A stretch of 64,000 bases of DNA, taken from positions 1-64,000 of the forward strand of contig DATJEU010000068.1 of the NCBI GenBank assembly GCA_035496255.1, read 5' to 3'. Source of the stretch: Gp6-AA40 sp035496255 (GTDB lineage: Bacteria > Acidobacteriota > Vicinamibacteria > Vicinamibacterales > UBA2999). Below, in pieces: positions 57,193-64,000 of this stretch (positions are counted from its first letter, which is position 1; each line of letters begins with the position of its first letter). The translations under genes and the position numbers were made by a program. Under the pieces are notes generated by a model, which was given only the letters and a program-made list of their open reading frames with translations, did not search any database and had not been told where the DNA came from.

Positions 57193-59343
57193 GTGTCCAT
57201 TCGACTCGAGTCCCGCGGCGATCTCGCGTTCGTCATCATCGACAATCCACCGGTCAATGCGCTGAGCGCCGGGGTCCCGGAGGCCATCGCCGACGGGATC
57301 GCACGTGCGGCTGCTGATCCCGGCGTGCGGGCCGTCATTTTCATGGCTGCCGGCCGAACCTTCATCGCCGGCGCCGACATCCACGAACTCGAGCGGGCGG
57401 CATGGGATCCATCGGCGTCGCTGCCCGAGATGCACGACATCCTCCGGTCGATCGAAGATACGCCGAAGCCGGTGATCATGGCGATTCACGGCACTGCCCT
57501 GGGCGGTGGCGTGGAACTGGCGATGGCGGCCCACTACCGTGTGGCTACACGGGAGGCGCGCCTCGGCCAGCCGGAAGTGAATCTGGGCATCATCCCTGGA
57601 GCCGAAGGGACGCAGCGGTTGCCGCGGCTGGTCGGCGTCGAGAAGGCGATCGAGATGTGCGTGACCGGCAAGCCGATCACGGCTCCCGACGCTCTCGCCG
57701 CGGGGCTCATCGATCGCGTGATCGATGGCGATCTGCGCGAGGGCGCGGCCGCGTTCGCTCGCGAAGTCATCGCATCCGCTGCCACATCGGACCGTCAGAT
57801 GTCGCCGCGCACGCGCGATCGGAACGATCGCCTGGGCACACCGGCAGCCAATGCACCGCTCCTCGCCGCCGGTCGAGCGATGGCGCAGAAGACGCGTCCC
57901 CATCAACCTGCCGCACTGGCGGCGGTGGACGCGATCGAGGCAGCGACGACGCTGCCGTTCGACGAAGGGTGTGCACGCGAGCGCGAGTTGTTCTTCACGC
58001 GGTGTGTCCGTACCGATGCGTGCCGCGCCCTCGTTCACGCCTTCGTCGCGGAGCGGGCGGTGTCGCGCGTCCCCGATCTTCCGGCCGACGCTCCCGTGAC
58101 GGCAATCGCGACGGTCGCGATCATTGGCGCGGGGACGATGGGCGCAGGGATCGCGATGGCGTGCGCGAACGCCGGGCTCGAGGTCACCGTGACCGACGTG
58201 GCCAAGGAACGCCTGCAGGCCGGCCTCGCCACGGTCCGGAAGAACTACGAGTCTTCGATCAAGCGCGGGCGGTTGACGCCGCAACAGGTCGACGAGCGGA
58301 TCGGCCGCATTCGCACGGCGGCCGGGTATGACGCATGCGAGTCGGCCGATCTGGTGATCGAGGCGGTGTTCGAGAGCATGGATCTGAAGAAGGAGGTGTT
58401 CGCGGCGCTCGACCATTTCGCGAAGCCGGGGGCGATCCTCGCGACGAACACCTCGACGCTCGACATCGACGAGATTGCCGGCGTCACCCAGCGACCCGAG
58501 TCGGTGGTCGGGTTGCATTTCTTCAGTCCTGCTCACGTGATGCGGCTGGTGGAGATCGTGCGCGGCGCGGCAACCAGCGCCGGCGTCCTCGCGACCGGGC
58601 TCGCCCTGGCGAAGAGGCTCGGGAAGGTTGGCGTCGTGGTGCGCAACGGCGTCGGCTTCGTCGGCAACCGGATCATGTTTCCGTACATGTACGAAGCGCA
58701 GTTTCTCGCCGAGGAAGGCGCGACGCCGGAGCAGATCGATCGGGTGCTCACCGGCTGGGGCATGGCGATGGGCATCTTCGCCGTCGATGATTTGGGCGGT
58801 CTCGACGTCGCCTGGCGCTGCCGGCGGGAACTGCATCAATTCGACGATCCGGAATTGCGCCAGCCGCTCGTCGCCGACACGCTCGTCGCGATGAAGCGGC
58901 TTGGCCAGAAAACCGGCAAGGGCTGGTATCGCTACGAGGCCGGCGATCGCACGCCGATCGCCGACCCGGAGGTGACCGCGATCATCGAGCGCACGGCGAC
59001 GGGCGCGGCTATTCGACGCGCGCCGAAGAGTGACCGTGACATCCTCGAGCGGTGCCTGTTCGCGATGATCAACGAAGGCGCGCGCGTGCTCGACGAGGGG
59101 ATTGCCTCACGTGCCGCGGACATCGATGTGATCTATCTGACCGGCTACGGCTTTCCGGCGTATCGTGGTGGTCCGATGTTCTACGCGGACACCGTGGGAC
59201 TGCGCCACGTCTACGAGCGCGTCACCGCCTTCCATCGCGAACATGGCAAGCGATGGGTGCCTGCGCCGCTGCTCGAGCGCCTCGCACGCGAGGGGTCGTC
59301 GTTCCGTGAGTACGATCGACACCACCACAAGGAATGGCGTTGA
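57193..59343 (+). CDS. Bifunctional enoyl-CoA hydratase / 3-hydroxyacyl-CoA dehydrogenase (FadJ/FadB-like)
   Basis: A 716-aa two-enzyme protein. The N-terminal crotonase part has G-T-A-L-G-G-G-V-E-L-A-M (oxyanion loop) and G-Q-P-E-V-N-L-G-I-I-P-G-A-E-G-T-Q-R-L with the usual catalytic Glu positions. The C-terminal dehydrogenase part begins with the NAD motif I-I-G-A-G-T-M-G-A-G-I near residue 310 and has V-G-L-H-F-F-S-P-A with the catalytic His. Together they hydrate an enoyl-CoA and oxidise the 3-hydroxyacyl-CoA. Its position before a feruloyl-CoA synthase-like gene suggests the side chain of a hydroxycinnamoyl-CoA may be the substrate. Three hairpin repeats follow its stop. Confidence 0.9.
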   Translation: MSIRLESRGDLAFVIIDNPPVNALSAGVPEAIADGIARAAADPGVRAVIFMAAGRTFIAGADIHELERAAWDPSASLPEMHDILRSIEDTPKPVIMAIHGTALGGGVELAMAAHYRVATREARLGQPEVNLGIIPGAEGTQRLPRLVGVEKAIEMCVTGKPITAPDALAAGLIDRVIDGDLREGAAAFAREVIASAATSDRQMSPRTRDRNDRLGTPAANAPLLAAGRAMAQKTRPHQPAALAAVDAIEAATTLPFDEGCARERELFFTRCVRTDACRALVHAFVAERAVSRVPDLPADAPVTAIATVAIIGAGTMGAGIAMACANAGLEVTVTDVAKERLQAGLATVRKNYESSIKRGRLTPQQVDERIGRIRTAAGYDACESADLVIEAVFESMDLKKEVFAALDHFAKPGAILATNTSTLDIDEIAGVTQRPESVVGLHFFSPAHVMRLVEIVRGAATSAGVLATGLALAKRLGKVGVVVRNGVGFVGNRIMFPYMYEAQFLAEEGATPEQIDRVLTGWGMAMGIFAVDDLGGLDVAWRCRRELHQFDDPELRQPLVADTLVAMKRLGQKTGKGWYRYEAGDRTPIADPEVTAIIERTATGAAIRRAPKSDRDILERCLFAMINEGARVLDEGIASRAADIDVIYLTGYGFPAYRGGPMFYADTVGLRHVYERVTAFHREHGKRWVPAPLLERLAREGSSFREYDRHHHKEWR

Positions 59344-59411
59344 GCCGTTCCGGTAGACAAGGAACGGCGTTGAGCCGTTCCGGTAGACAGGGCGCGGCGT
59401 TGAGCCGTTCC
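59331..59411. repeat. Three tandem 30-bp hairpin repeats
   Basis: Units at 59331-59351, 59361-59381 and 59391-59411 share GTTGAGCCGTTCC. The middle one forms a perfect 8-bp stem, GGAACGGC-GTTGA-GCCGTTCC. The period is exactly 30 bp. The first unit overlaps the stop codon and last codons of the FadJ-like gene. They could act as a terminator or RNA-stabilising structure before the ligase gene. Confidence 0.8.
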
Positions 59412-59425
59412 CGTAGACAGCCCGC

Positions 59426-61405
59426 GTGAGACCCGTTCGCATTCTCGACAACGATACGACCGTCCGGCAGGGCACCGACGGCGTTCTGTACCTCACGTCG
59501 CCCTATCCGCTCGGCCCCTATCCTGACCGGTTGACCGACAAGCTCGATTACTGGGCGGACGTGGCGCCCGATCGGGTCTTTCTCGCTGATCGTCTCACGG
59601 CCTTCGGCAGGCTGGCGGATGGCCCTTCTGACCTTCGTCAGGGCGGGTCTTCAGATCTTCCCCCGCCCGATGCTGGGCCCGCCGCCGGCTGGCGGACACT
59701 CACGTATCGCGAGACGCGCGATCGAGCGCGGTCGATCGCGCAGGCGCTGCTCGCTCGCGGCCTGTCGCCCGAGCGGCCGATCGTCATCCTCTCCGGCAAC
59801 AGCGTCGATCACGCGCTGCTCGCGCTCGCGGCGCTGTATGCGGGCGTGTACTACGCGCCGATTGCGCCCGCGTACTCGCTGCAGGACAGCGGGAACTTTG
59901 CCGCGCTCCGCCATGTCTTCAGCACAGTGCGTCCCGGCCTCGTGTTCGCCGACGATGGTCCCGCGTTCGCTGGCGCCTTCGACGCGGTGCTGACGGCGGG
60001 CACCGAGCTGGTCTCGATCGTGGCGCCGCCAGGGAATCGGGCATGGACACCGTTCGAGGCGCTCGTCAACACCCCTCCGACCGGCGCCGTCGACGACGCC
60101 CTTCGCCGTGTCGGCGCGGATACGATCGCCAAGATCCTCTTCACGTCGGGATCCACCGGACATCCCAAGGGCGTCATCAACACGCAGCGCATGTGGTGCG
60201 CCAACCAGGAACAGCTGCGGTCGGTGATGCTGTTCTTCGACGAGCAGCCGCCAGTCCTCTGCGACTGGCTGCCGTGGAATCACACCGCCGGCGGCAATCA
60301 CAACTTCGGCATCGCCCTCTACAACGGCGGGACGCTGTACATCGATGATGGGAAGCCGACGCCGGCGCTGTTCGAGAAGACGTTGCGCAACCTGCGCGAG
60401 ATCCCGTGCACCAACCACTTCACCGTGCCGCGCTTCTACGAGATGCTGCTGCCGCACCTGCAGCGCGACGCACGCCTGCGTGAGGTGTTCTTCCGGCGTC
60501 TCAATTTCATCTTCTACGCGGCCGCAGGGCTGGGCCAGCGCTTCTGGGATCAATTGCGCGAAGTGGCGGTGCGGGAGTGCGGCGAAGAGCTGCTGATCAT
60601 GACCGGCATGGGCGCGACCGAGACGGCTCCGTTCCTGCTGTGCACCGGCCCGCGCGGCGCCTTCGCGGGGATGATTGGCTTGCCGGTTCCTGGAGTCGAG
60701 CTGAAACTGGTTCCGGTCGGCGGGAAGATCGAAGGGCGGGTGCGTGGCCCGAACATCACACCCGGGTACCTCGGCGAAGCCGAGCTGACACGCGACGCGT
60801 TCGACGACGAAGGTTTCTATTGCACCGGCGATGCGATGCGCTTCGCCAATCCGGACGACGTGCGGCAGGGACTCGTGTTCGAGGGACGCCTGGCAGAGGA
60901 CTTCAAGCTGTCTTCGGGCACCTGGGTGAGCGTCGGTCCGCTGCGGGCGCGCATCATGGCGCAGGGCGCCGGCCTGATCCAGGACGTCGTCATTGCGGCG
61001 CCCGATCGGCCGTACGCGGCGGCGCTGATCTTTCCCAACGTTGCGGTCTGTCGTGAGATCGCGGGGCTGCCGCATGCACCGGCGGCCGACGCGCTCGCGC
61101 ATCCATCCGTGCGGGCGCGCTTCAGCACCATCGTCGCGGAGCTGGCCGCCCAGGGGACCGGGAGTTCCACCTTCGTTGCGCGTGCGATCGTGCTCGATCA
61201 ACCACCGTCGAGTGAGGCGCGCGAGATTACCGACAAGGGATCGATCAACCAGAAGGCCGTGCTGCGACACCGCGCGGACCTCGTCGAGGAGCTGTATCAA
61301 GGCGAGCCGTCGGATCGCGTGATCGTCGCCACAAGTCGTGCCCGGCTTCAATCGGGCAGCAACCAACGTAGCGCCCGGCTTCAGCCGGGCCAGGAACCAA
61401 TGTAG
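59426..61405 (+). CDS. Feruloyl-CoA synthase-like AMP-forming acyl-CoA ligase
   Basis: A 659-aa adenylate-forming enzyme that matches feruloyl-CoA synthases. Landmarks are L-F-T-S-G-S-T-G-H-P-K-G-V (phosphate loop), L-P-W-N-H-T-A-G-G-N, G-M-G-A-T-E-T-A-P (A5) and E-I-T-D-K-G-S-I-N-Q-K (C-terminal catalytic Lys). It joins a hydroxycinnamic acid to CoA. Two parts look repeat-derived: residues about 72-81, encoded by a REP-like stem inside the N-terminal region, and the last 23 residues (R-A-R-L-Q-S-G, then R-S-A-R-L-Q-P-G), encoded by a hairpin array. The start is GTG. Confidence 0.87.
   Translation: MRPVRILDNDTTVRQGTDGVLYLTSPYPLGPYPDRLTDKLDYWADVAPDRVFLADRLTAFGRLADGPSDLRQGGSSDLPPPDAGPAAGWRTLTYRETRDRARSIAQALLARGLSPERPIVILSGNSVDHALLALAALYAGVYYAPIAPAYSLQDSGNFAALRHVFSTVRPGLVFADDGPAFAGAFDAVLTAGTELVSIVAPPGNRAWTPFEALVNTPPTGAVDDALRRVGADTIAKILFTSGSTGHPKGVINTQRMWCANQEQLRSVMLFFDEQPPVLCDWLPWNHTAGGNHNFGIALYNGGTLYIDDGKPTPALFEKTLRNLREIPCTNHFTVPRFYEMLLPHLQRDARLREVFFRRLNFIFYAAAGLGQRFWDQLREVAVRECGEELLIMTGMGATETAPFLLCTGPRGAFAGMIGLPVPGVELKLVPVGGKIEGRVRGPNITPGYLGEAELTRDAFDDEGFYCTGDAMRFANPDDVRQGLVFEGRLAEDFKLSSGTWVSVGPLRARIMAQGAGLIQDVVIAAPDRPYAAALIFPNVAVCREIAGLPHAPAADALAHPSVRARFSTIVAELAAQGTGSSTFVARAIVLDQPPSSEAREITDKGSINQKAVLRHRADLVEELYQGEPSDRVIVATSRARLQSGSNQRSARLQPGQEPM
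59641..59669. repeat. REP-like palindrome inside the ligase coding sequence
   Basis: GGGCGGG and CCCGCCC lie at the ends of this stretch around TCTTCAGATCTTC. That matches the family-A intergenic element with a slightly decayed right arm. It keeps the reading frame and falls in a Gly/Pro-rich linker (Q-G-G-S-S-D-L-P-P-P) just before the conserved T-L-T-Y-R-E-T start of the ligase core. A second small stem (GCCCTTCTGAC/GTCAGGGC) precedes it. Confidence 0.6.
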
Positions 61406-61435
61406 TGCCTGGCTGCAACCGGGCCTCCAACTTAT
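61335..61435 (+). repeat. Tandem array of GTAG-headed hairpins forming a protein tail
   Basis: Three units of 33, 34 and 34 bp (61335-61367, 61368-61401, 61402-61435). Units two and three begin GTAG, and unit one begins GTCG. All carry a GCCCGGCTTCAGCCGGGC-type stem. Units one and two encode the ligase C-terminus. The TAG inside the GTAG of unit three is the stop codon (61403-61405). The ATG of the next gene falls at the end of unit three. Confidence 0.75.
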
Positions 61436-62291
61436 GACCTATCAACCCAAAATCGACGTCAACCGGCTGAAGGCCATTGACGTCCACGTGCACCTGGAAC
61501 ATCCCGGCGACTCCGCTGCATCCGACGCCGCCAGGCAGTACTTCAAGGACCCCGCCGCTCCTCGCGATGCGGCAGCACTCGCGGACTACTACCGCTCACG
61601 CGAGATGGCCTGTGTGGTGTTCACCGTGGACGAGACGCTTTCGGGGATGCCGCGGCTGACCAACGATCAGGTCGTGGAGTTCGCGCTCGCCAATGCGGAC
61701 ATCGCGATTCCGTTCGCCAGCCTCAATCCGACGCGCGGTGCCGATGCCGTGCGCGAAGCGCGCCGGCTCGTCGATGCCGGTGTGGTGCGCGGCCTGAAGC
61801 TGCATCCGCCGATTCAACTGTTTTCACCCGACGACCGCATCGCGTACCCGTTGTACGAAGTGTTCGCGGAGCGGAAGCTGCCGGTGCTCTTTCACACCGG
61901 CCACAGCGGCATCGGGACCGGCATGCGGGGCGGCGGCGGCATCCGGTTGAAATACGGCAACCCGATGCCGATCGACGACGTCGCCGTCGATTTCCCGGAC
62001 ATGCCGATCATCATGGCGCACCCGTCGTTCCCGTGGCAGGACGAGGCGATCTCGATCTGCCTGCACAAACCACAGGTCTACATCGATCTTTCAGGCTGGT
62101 CGCCGAAGTACTTCTCCGCGAACCTGATTCAGTACTCGAACACGCTGCTGAAAAACAAAGTGCTGTTCGGATCGGACTATCCGTTGCTGACACCGGACCG
62201 GTGGATGGCCGACTTCGACAAGATCGCGATCCGCGATGAAGTGCGGCCGCTGATCCTGAAGGAAAACGCGCGGCGACTCTTCGGCTTGTAG
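61434..62291 (+). CDS. Amidohydrolase-family protein (decarboxylase-type TIM barrel)
   Basis: A 285-aa protein with the amidohydrolase metal motif H-V-H-L (near residues 18-20, D-V-H-V-H-L), then L-H-P-P-I near 123, F-H-T-G-H-S-G near 147, M-A-H-P-S-F-P near 195 and G-S-D-Y-P-L near 245, giving the zinc ligands and catalytic Asp. It resembles ACMSD/gamma-resorcylate-decarboxylase relatives, so a metal-dependent decarboxylation or C-C hydration of an aromatic ring product is likely. It follows the ligase by 28 nt and probably acts in the same pathway. The frame upstream of 61434 is noise. Confidence 0.82.
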   Translation: MTYQPKIDVNRLKAIDVHVHLEHPGDSAASDAARQYFKDPAAPRDAAALADYYRSREMACVVFTVDETLSGMPRLTNDQVVEFALANADIAIPFASLNPTRGADAVREARRLVDAGVVRGLKLHPPIQLFSPDDRIAYPLYEVFAERKLPVLFHTGHSGIGTGMRGGGGIRLKYGNPMPIDDVAVDFPDMPIIMAHPSFPWQDEAISICLHKPQVYIDLSGWSPKYFSANLIQYSNTLLKNKVLFGSDYPLLTPDRWMADFDKIAIRDEVRPLILKENARRLFGL

Positions 62292-62312
62292 AAGACAGCG
62301 AAGGTGGCGGAG

Positions 62313-62375
62313 GGCACGACGTTCTGCGCGGGTCAGGGATCGAAGGTGACCGAGCAGCCAATGAACGTCGTTGCC
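62313..62375 (+). terminator. Possible hairpin after the amidohydrolase gene
   Basis: GGCACGACGTTC (62313-62324) pairs with GAACGTCGTTGCC (62363-62375), with one bulged base. It lies 21 nt after the stop. It may end the fadJ-like/ligase/amidohydrolase transcript, although no T-run follows. Confidence 0.4.
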
Positions 62376-62393
62376 TTCGTCTTCTCCGTTGAC

Positions 62394-62399
62394 TAGTCT
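62394..62399 (+). promoter_or_regulatory. Possible -10 (TAGTCT) close to ATG 62410
   Basis: TAGTCT ends 10 nt before ATG 62410. The message would have only a few leader bases. No Shine-Dalgarno is visible, and the match to the consensus is weak. Confidence 0.3.
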
Positions 62400-62409
62400 T
62401 TGCCTCGCT

Positions 62410-63441
62410 ATGAAGCGAACTGCCCTTGCGTTCTGCTTGCTGCTATCGCCAACCATTGCCCAGGCTCAAACGAACGCGTGCGATCGCACGTGTCTCACCG
62501 GCTTCATCGACCAATACCTCGACGCCTTGGTGGCGCAGGATCCGAAGCGCTTGCCGACGGCGCCGAACGTCAAATACACCGAGAACGGCCAGACGCTGCG
62601 GCTGGGCGACGGTTTCTGGAACTCGGCGATCGGGAAGGGACGCTATCGTCTCGACGTCGCCGACCCCACGGCCGGACAGGTGGCGACCTTCGTGACGATG
62701 AGGGAGGCGCCGGCGAACCCTGTGCTGATGGCGTTGCGCCTGAAGGTCGAGAATCGCCGCATCACTGAAGTCGAAGAGATCGTCGCGCGCTCCGACATGG
62801 CCGTGAACGGCGTCAAGGCGCTCGAGGCCATGGGCAAGCCGCGCGAGGCATTCCTGCGCGCGACGCCGCCCGCTGATCGCGTCTCGCGCACGGAACTGGT
62901 GCGCGTTGCCAACATGTATTTCTCCGGGATGCAGAAGAACGACGGCAAGGGACAGTACCCGTTTGCCGACGACTGCGATCGCCTTGAGAACGGCGGCAAG
63001 ACGACCAACGCTCCCTCCGTGCCCGGCCGGAACGGCGGACCACCGCGGACGACGAAGCTGGATCCGAAGACGGCCACGAACTACGACACCATGTGGAGCT
63101 GTCGGGAGCAGTTCGAGTCTGGTTTACTGCACTTCGTCTACCGCATCCGCGATCGGCGTTATCTGCTCGTCGATCAGGAACGCGGCCTCGTCCTGGCGTT
63201 CGCGTTTTTCGACCATCCGGCCGGTAAGACGCGTACGTTTCAAATCCCGGACGGCCGCACCGTGACCGCCGGACCGCAGCAACCGTGGACCTGGGAGATT
63301 GCCGAGCTGTTCAAGGTCGAGAAGGGCACTTTGCACGAAATCGAAGCCGTGCTCGAACGCGCCCCCTACGGCATGACCTCGGGTTGGAGCGCCTGGGACG
63401 CTGCCATGTCGGACCGGATTCAGTTCGCCGGCCCGCGCTAG
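62410..63441 (+). CDS. Secreted NTF2/SnoaL-like hypothetical protein
   Basis: A 343-aa exported protein: a signal peptide (A-F-C-L-L-L-S, cleavage after A-Q-A) and then an NTF2-like cone fold, seen as F-I-D-Q-Y-L-D-A-L-V-A-Q-D and V-K-Y-T-E-N-G-Q. A second unit of the same type follows (V-A-N-M-Y-F-S-G-M-Q, then D-C-D-R-L-E-N-G-G). The function is unknown. It lies between an aromatic-catabolism group and another secreted hypothetical; transcription is probably independent. Confidence 0.6.
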   Translation: MKRTALAFCLLLSPTIAQAQTNACDRTCLTGFIDQYLDALVAQDPKRLPTAPNVKYTENGQTLRLGDGFWNSAIGKGRYRLDVADPTAGQVATFVTMREAPANPVLMALRLKVENRRITEVEEIVARSDMAVNGVKALEAMGKPREAFLRATPPADRVSRTELVRVANMYFSGMQKNDGKGQYPFADDCDRLENGGKTTNAPSVPGRNGGPPRTTKLDPKTATNYDTMWSCREQFESGLLHFVYRIRDRRYLLVDQERGLVLAFAFFDHPAGKTRTFQIPDGRTVTAGPQQPWTWEIAELFKVEKGTLHEIEAVLERAPYGMTSGWSAWDAAMSDRIQFAGPR

Positions 63442-63511
63442 CATCCTGTGTTGACCCGATTGACCGTGTTTCGACCCCCTCCTATCGTCGGGATACAGGG
63501 GGATTTTACGC

Positions 63512-64000
63512 ATGCGCTCGGGAGGGCTCCGGCTCACCATCATTTTGGGACTGGTCGTGCTCTGCGCCACGGTTTTGGCTGCGCAGGGCCAGGGTAGCCA
63601 GGCGCCACGGCAAGGGGGAGCGGGTGCGCGACAGGGCGGCGGCGCTCGTCAGGGCGGCGGGGGACGTGGAGGTGGACGCGGCCGCGCGGCGGCTCCGCAG
63701 ACACCGGCGCCGCGTAACGCTGCGGGTCGCGTGATTATCGGCGGTAAAGGGGTGTGGACGCCGAGCGGGATCGGCATCACGGCGCCGATCCTGGCCAAGG
63801 AGAAGACGCCGTATCAGCCCTGGGCGGCGGCGCTCTACGATTTCCGTCAGGCCAACGAGCTCGAACCGCACACGCGGTGCAAACCGTCGGGTGGGGCCCG
63901 TCAGTTCCTGACCCCTTACGGAGTGGAGTTCGTCGAACTCCCCGAGATCCAGCGCATCTACATCTTCGACATCGGCGGACCGCACACGTTCCGGACGATC
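63512..64000 (+). CDS. Secreted hypothetical protein, cut at the window edge
   Basis: A partial gene, 163 codons to the window end. A signal peptide (L-T-I-I-L-G-L-V-V-L-C-A-T-V-L-A-A-Q) is followed by a low-complexity Gly/Arg/Gln stretch (about 25-65, R-Q-G-G-G repeats) and a folded part with H-T-R-C-K-P-S-G-G and F-L-T-P-Y-G. That block is shared with the protein at 47563, so both belong to the same secreted acidobacterial family. GGGGG lies 8-12 nt before the ATG. The C-terminus is outside the window. Confidence 0.65.
   Translation, partial: MRSGGLRLTIILGLVVLCATVLAAQGQGSQAPRQGGAGARQGGGARQGGGGRGGGRGRAAAPQTPAPRNAAGRVIIGGKGVWTPSGIGITAPILAKEKTPYQPWAAALYDFRQANELEPHTRCKPSGGARQFLTPYGVEFVELPEIQRIYIFDIGGPHTFRTI

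Overview
The window is GC-rich (by eye roughly two-thirds G+C), densely coded bacterial DNA, most consistent with a chromosomal segment of an acidobacterium, probably Vicinamibacteria-like. The case rests on a combination of families: an ADOP-type MacB/FtsX permease, VWFA-type secreted proteins, a planctomycete-type cytochrome c (PSD1/DUF1592) protein paired with a DUF1552 protein, a DUF6152 protein, carboxypeptidase-regulatory secreted proteins and exported ankyrin proteins. I found no rRNA, tRNA, CRISPR array, prophage or intact transposase. The assignment is inference from family content; no marker gene was compared.

Layout. 1-8.5 kb (+): two exported ankyrin-repeat proteins flank a membrane glycosyltransferase-like protein and the PSD1/DUF1552 pair. 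8.6-14.7 kb: an FmdB zinc-ribbon protein, a 49-aa conserved-type protein, and a minus-strand run of TPR-LuxR regulator, DinB, methyltransferase, PIG-L deacetylase and PLP decarboxylase. 14.8-20 kb: a GuaB1-type IMPDH-related enzyme, a 71-aa disordered protein, and a stress-type group (alpha/beta hydrolase, erythromycin esterase, phosphoribosyltransferase, BON protein). 20.1-23.2 kb (+): a secreted CxxCH/propeller protein, a cytochrome c and a DUF6152 protein. 23.6-30 kb (-): the ADOP permease and a heterodimeric ABC exporter with one degenerate ATP site. 30.3-36.7 kb: a VWA protein, a FabH-like synthase, an FkbM methyltransferase, an esterase, a collapsed phosphoesterase gene, and a fusion of CxxCH, QW-repeat and ankyrin regions. 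36.8-46.5 kb (-): GH15 glucoamylase, glucose dehydrogenase, a 2OG-oxygenase-like protein and a large double-domain surface-glycan enzyme, then dapE-dapD-dapC of lysine and peptidoglycan synthesis. 46.7-52.2 kb: a GxxExxY remnant, a lectin-like protein, secreted hypotheticals, MgtC, a TPR protein with a VWA protein, and a pirin. 52.3-56.8 kb: a 1498-aa CheB-CheR-PAS-kinase-receiver hybrid. 57.2-64 kb (+): a FadJ-like enzyme, a feruloyl-CoA synthase-like ligase and an amidohydrolase (a probable aromatic-acid route), then two secreted hypotheticals, the last cut by the window edge.

Three window-wide patterns stand out beyond the gene list. First, short GTAG-headed REP-like palindromes of several sequence families lie between genes, once as a clean inverted pair (36701-36785). 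The same or similar palindromes also lie inside coding sequences at tolerant places: signal peptides, linkers and a C-terminal tail. Second, several intergenic spacers are built from heptamer tandem repeats, often folded into long inverted repeats. Third, many transcription units show a TANNNT -10 element only 6-8 nt before an ATG or GTG with no Shine-Dalgarno sequence, which points to leaderless mRNAs. One such pair is an overlapping divergent promoter of 22 bp.

Start codons were adjusted where a signal peptide, Shine-Dalgarno site, -10 element or family N-terminus argued for it. All functional names come from motif recognition by eye, without database searches.
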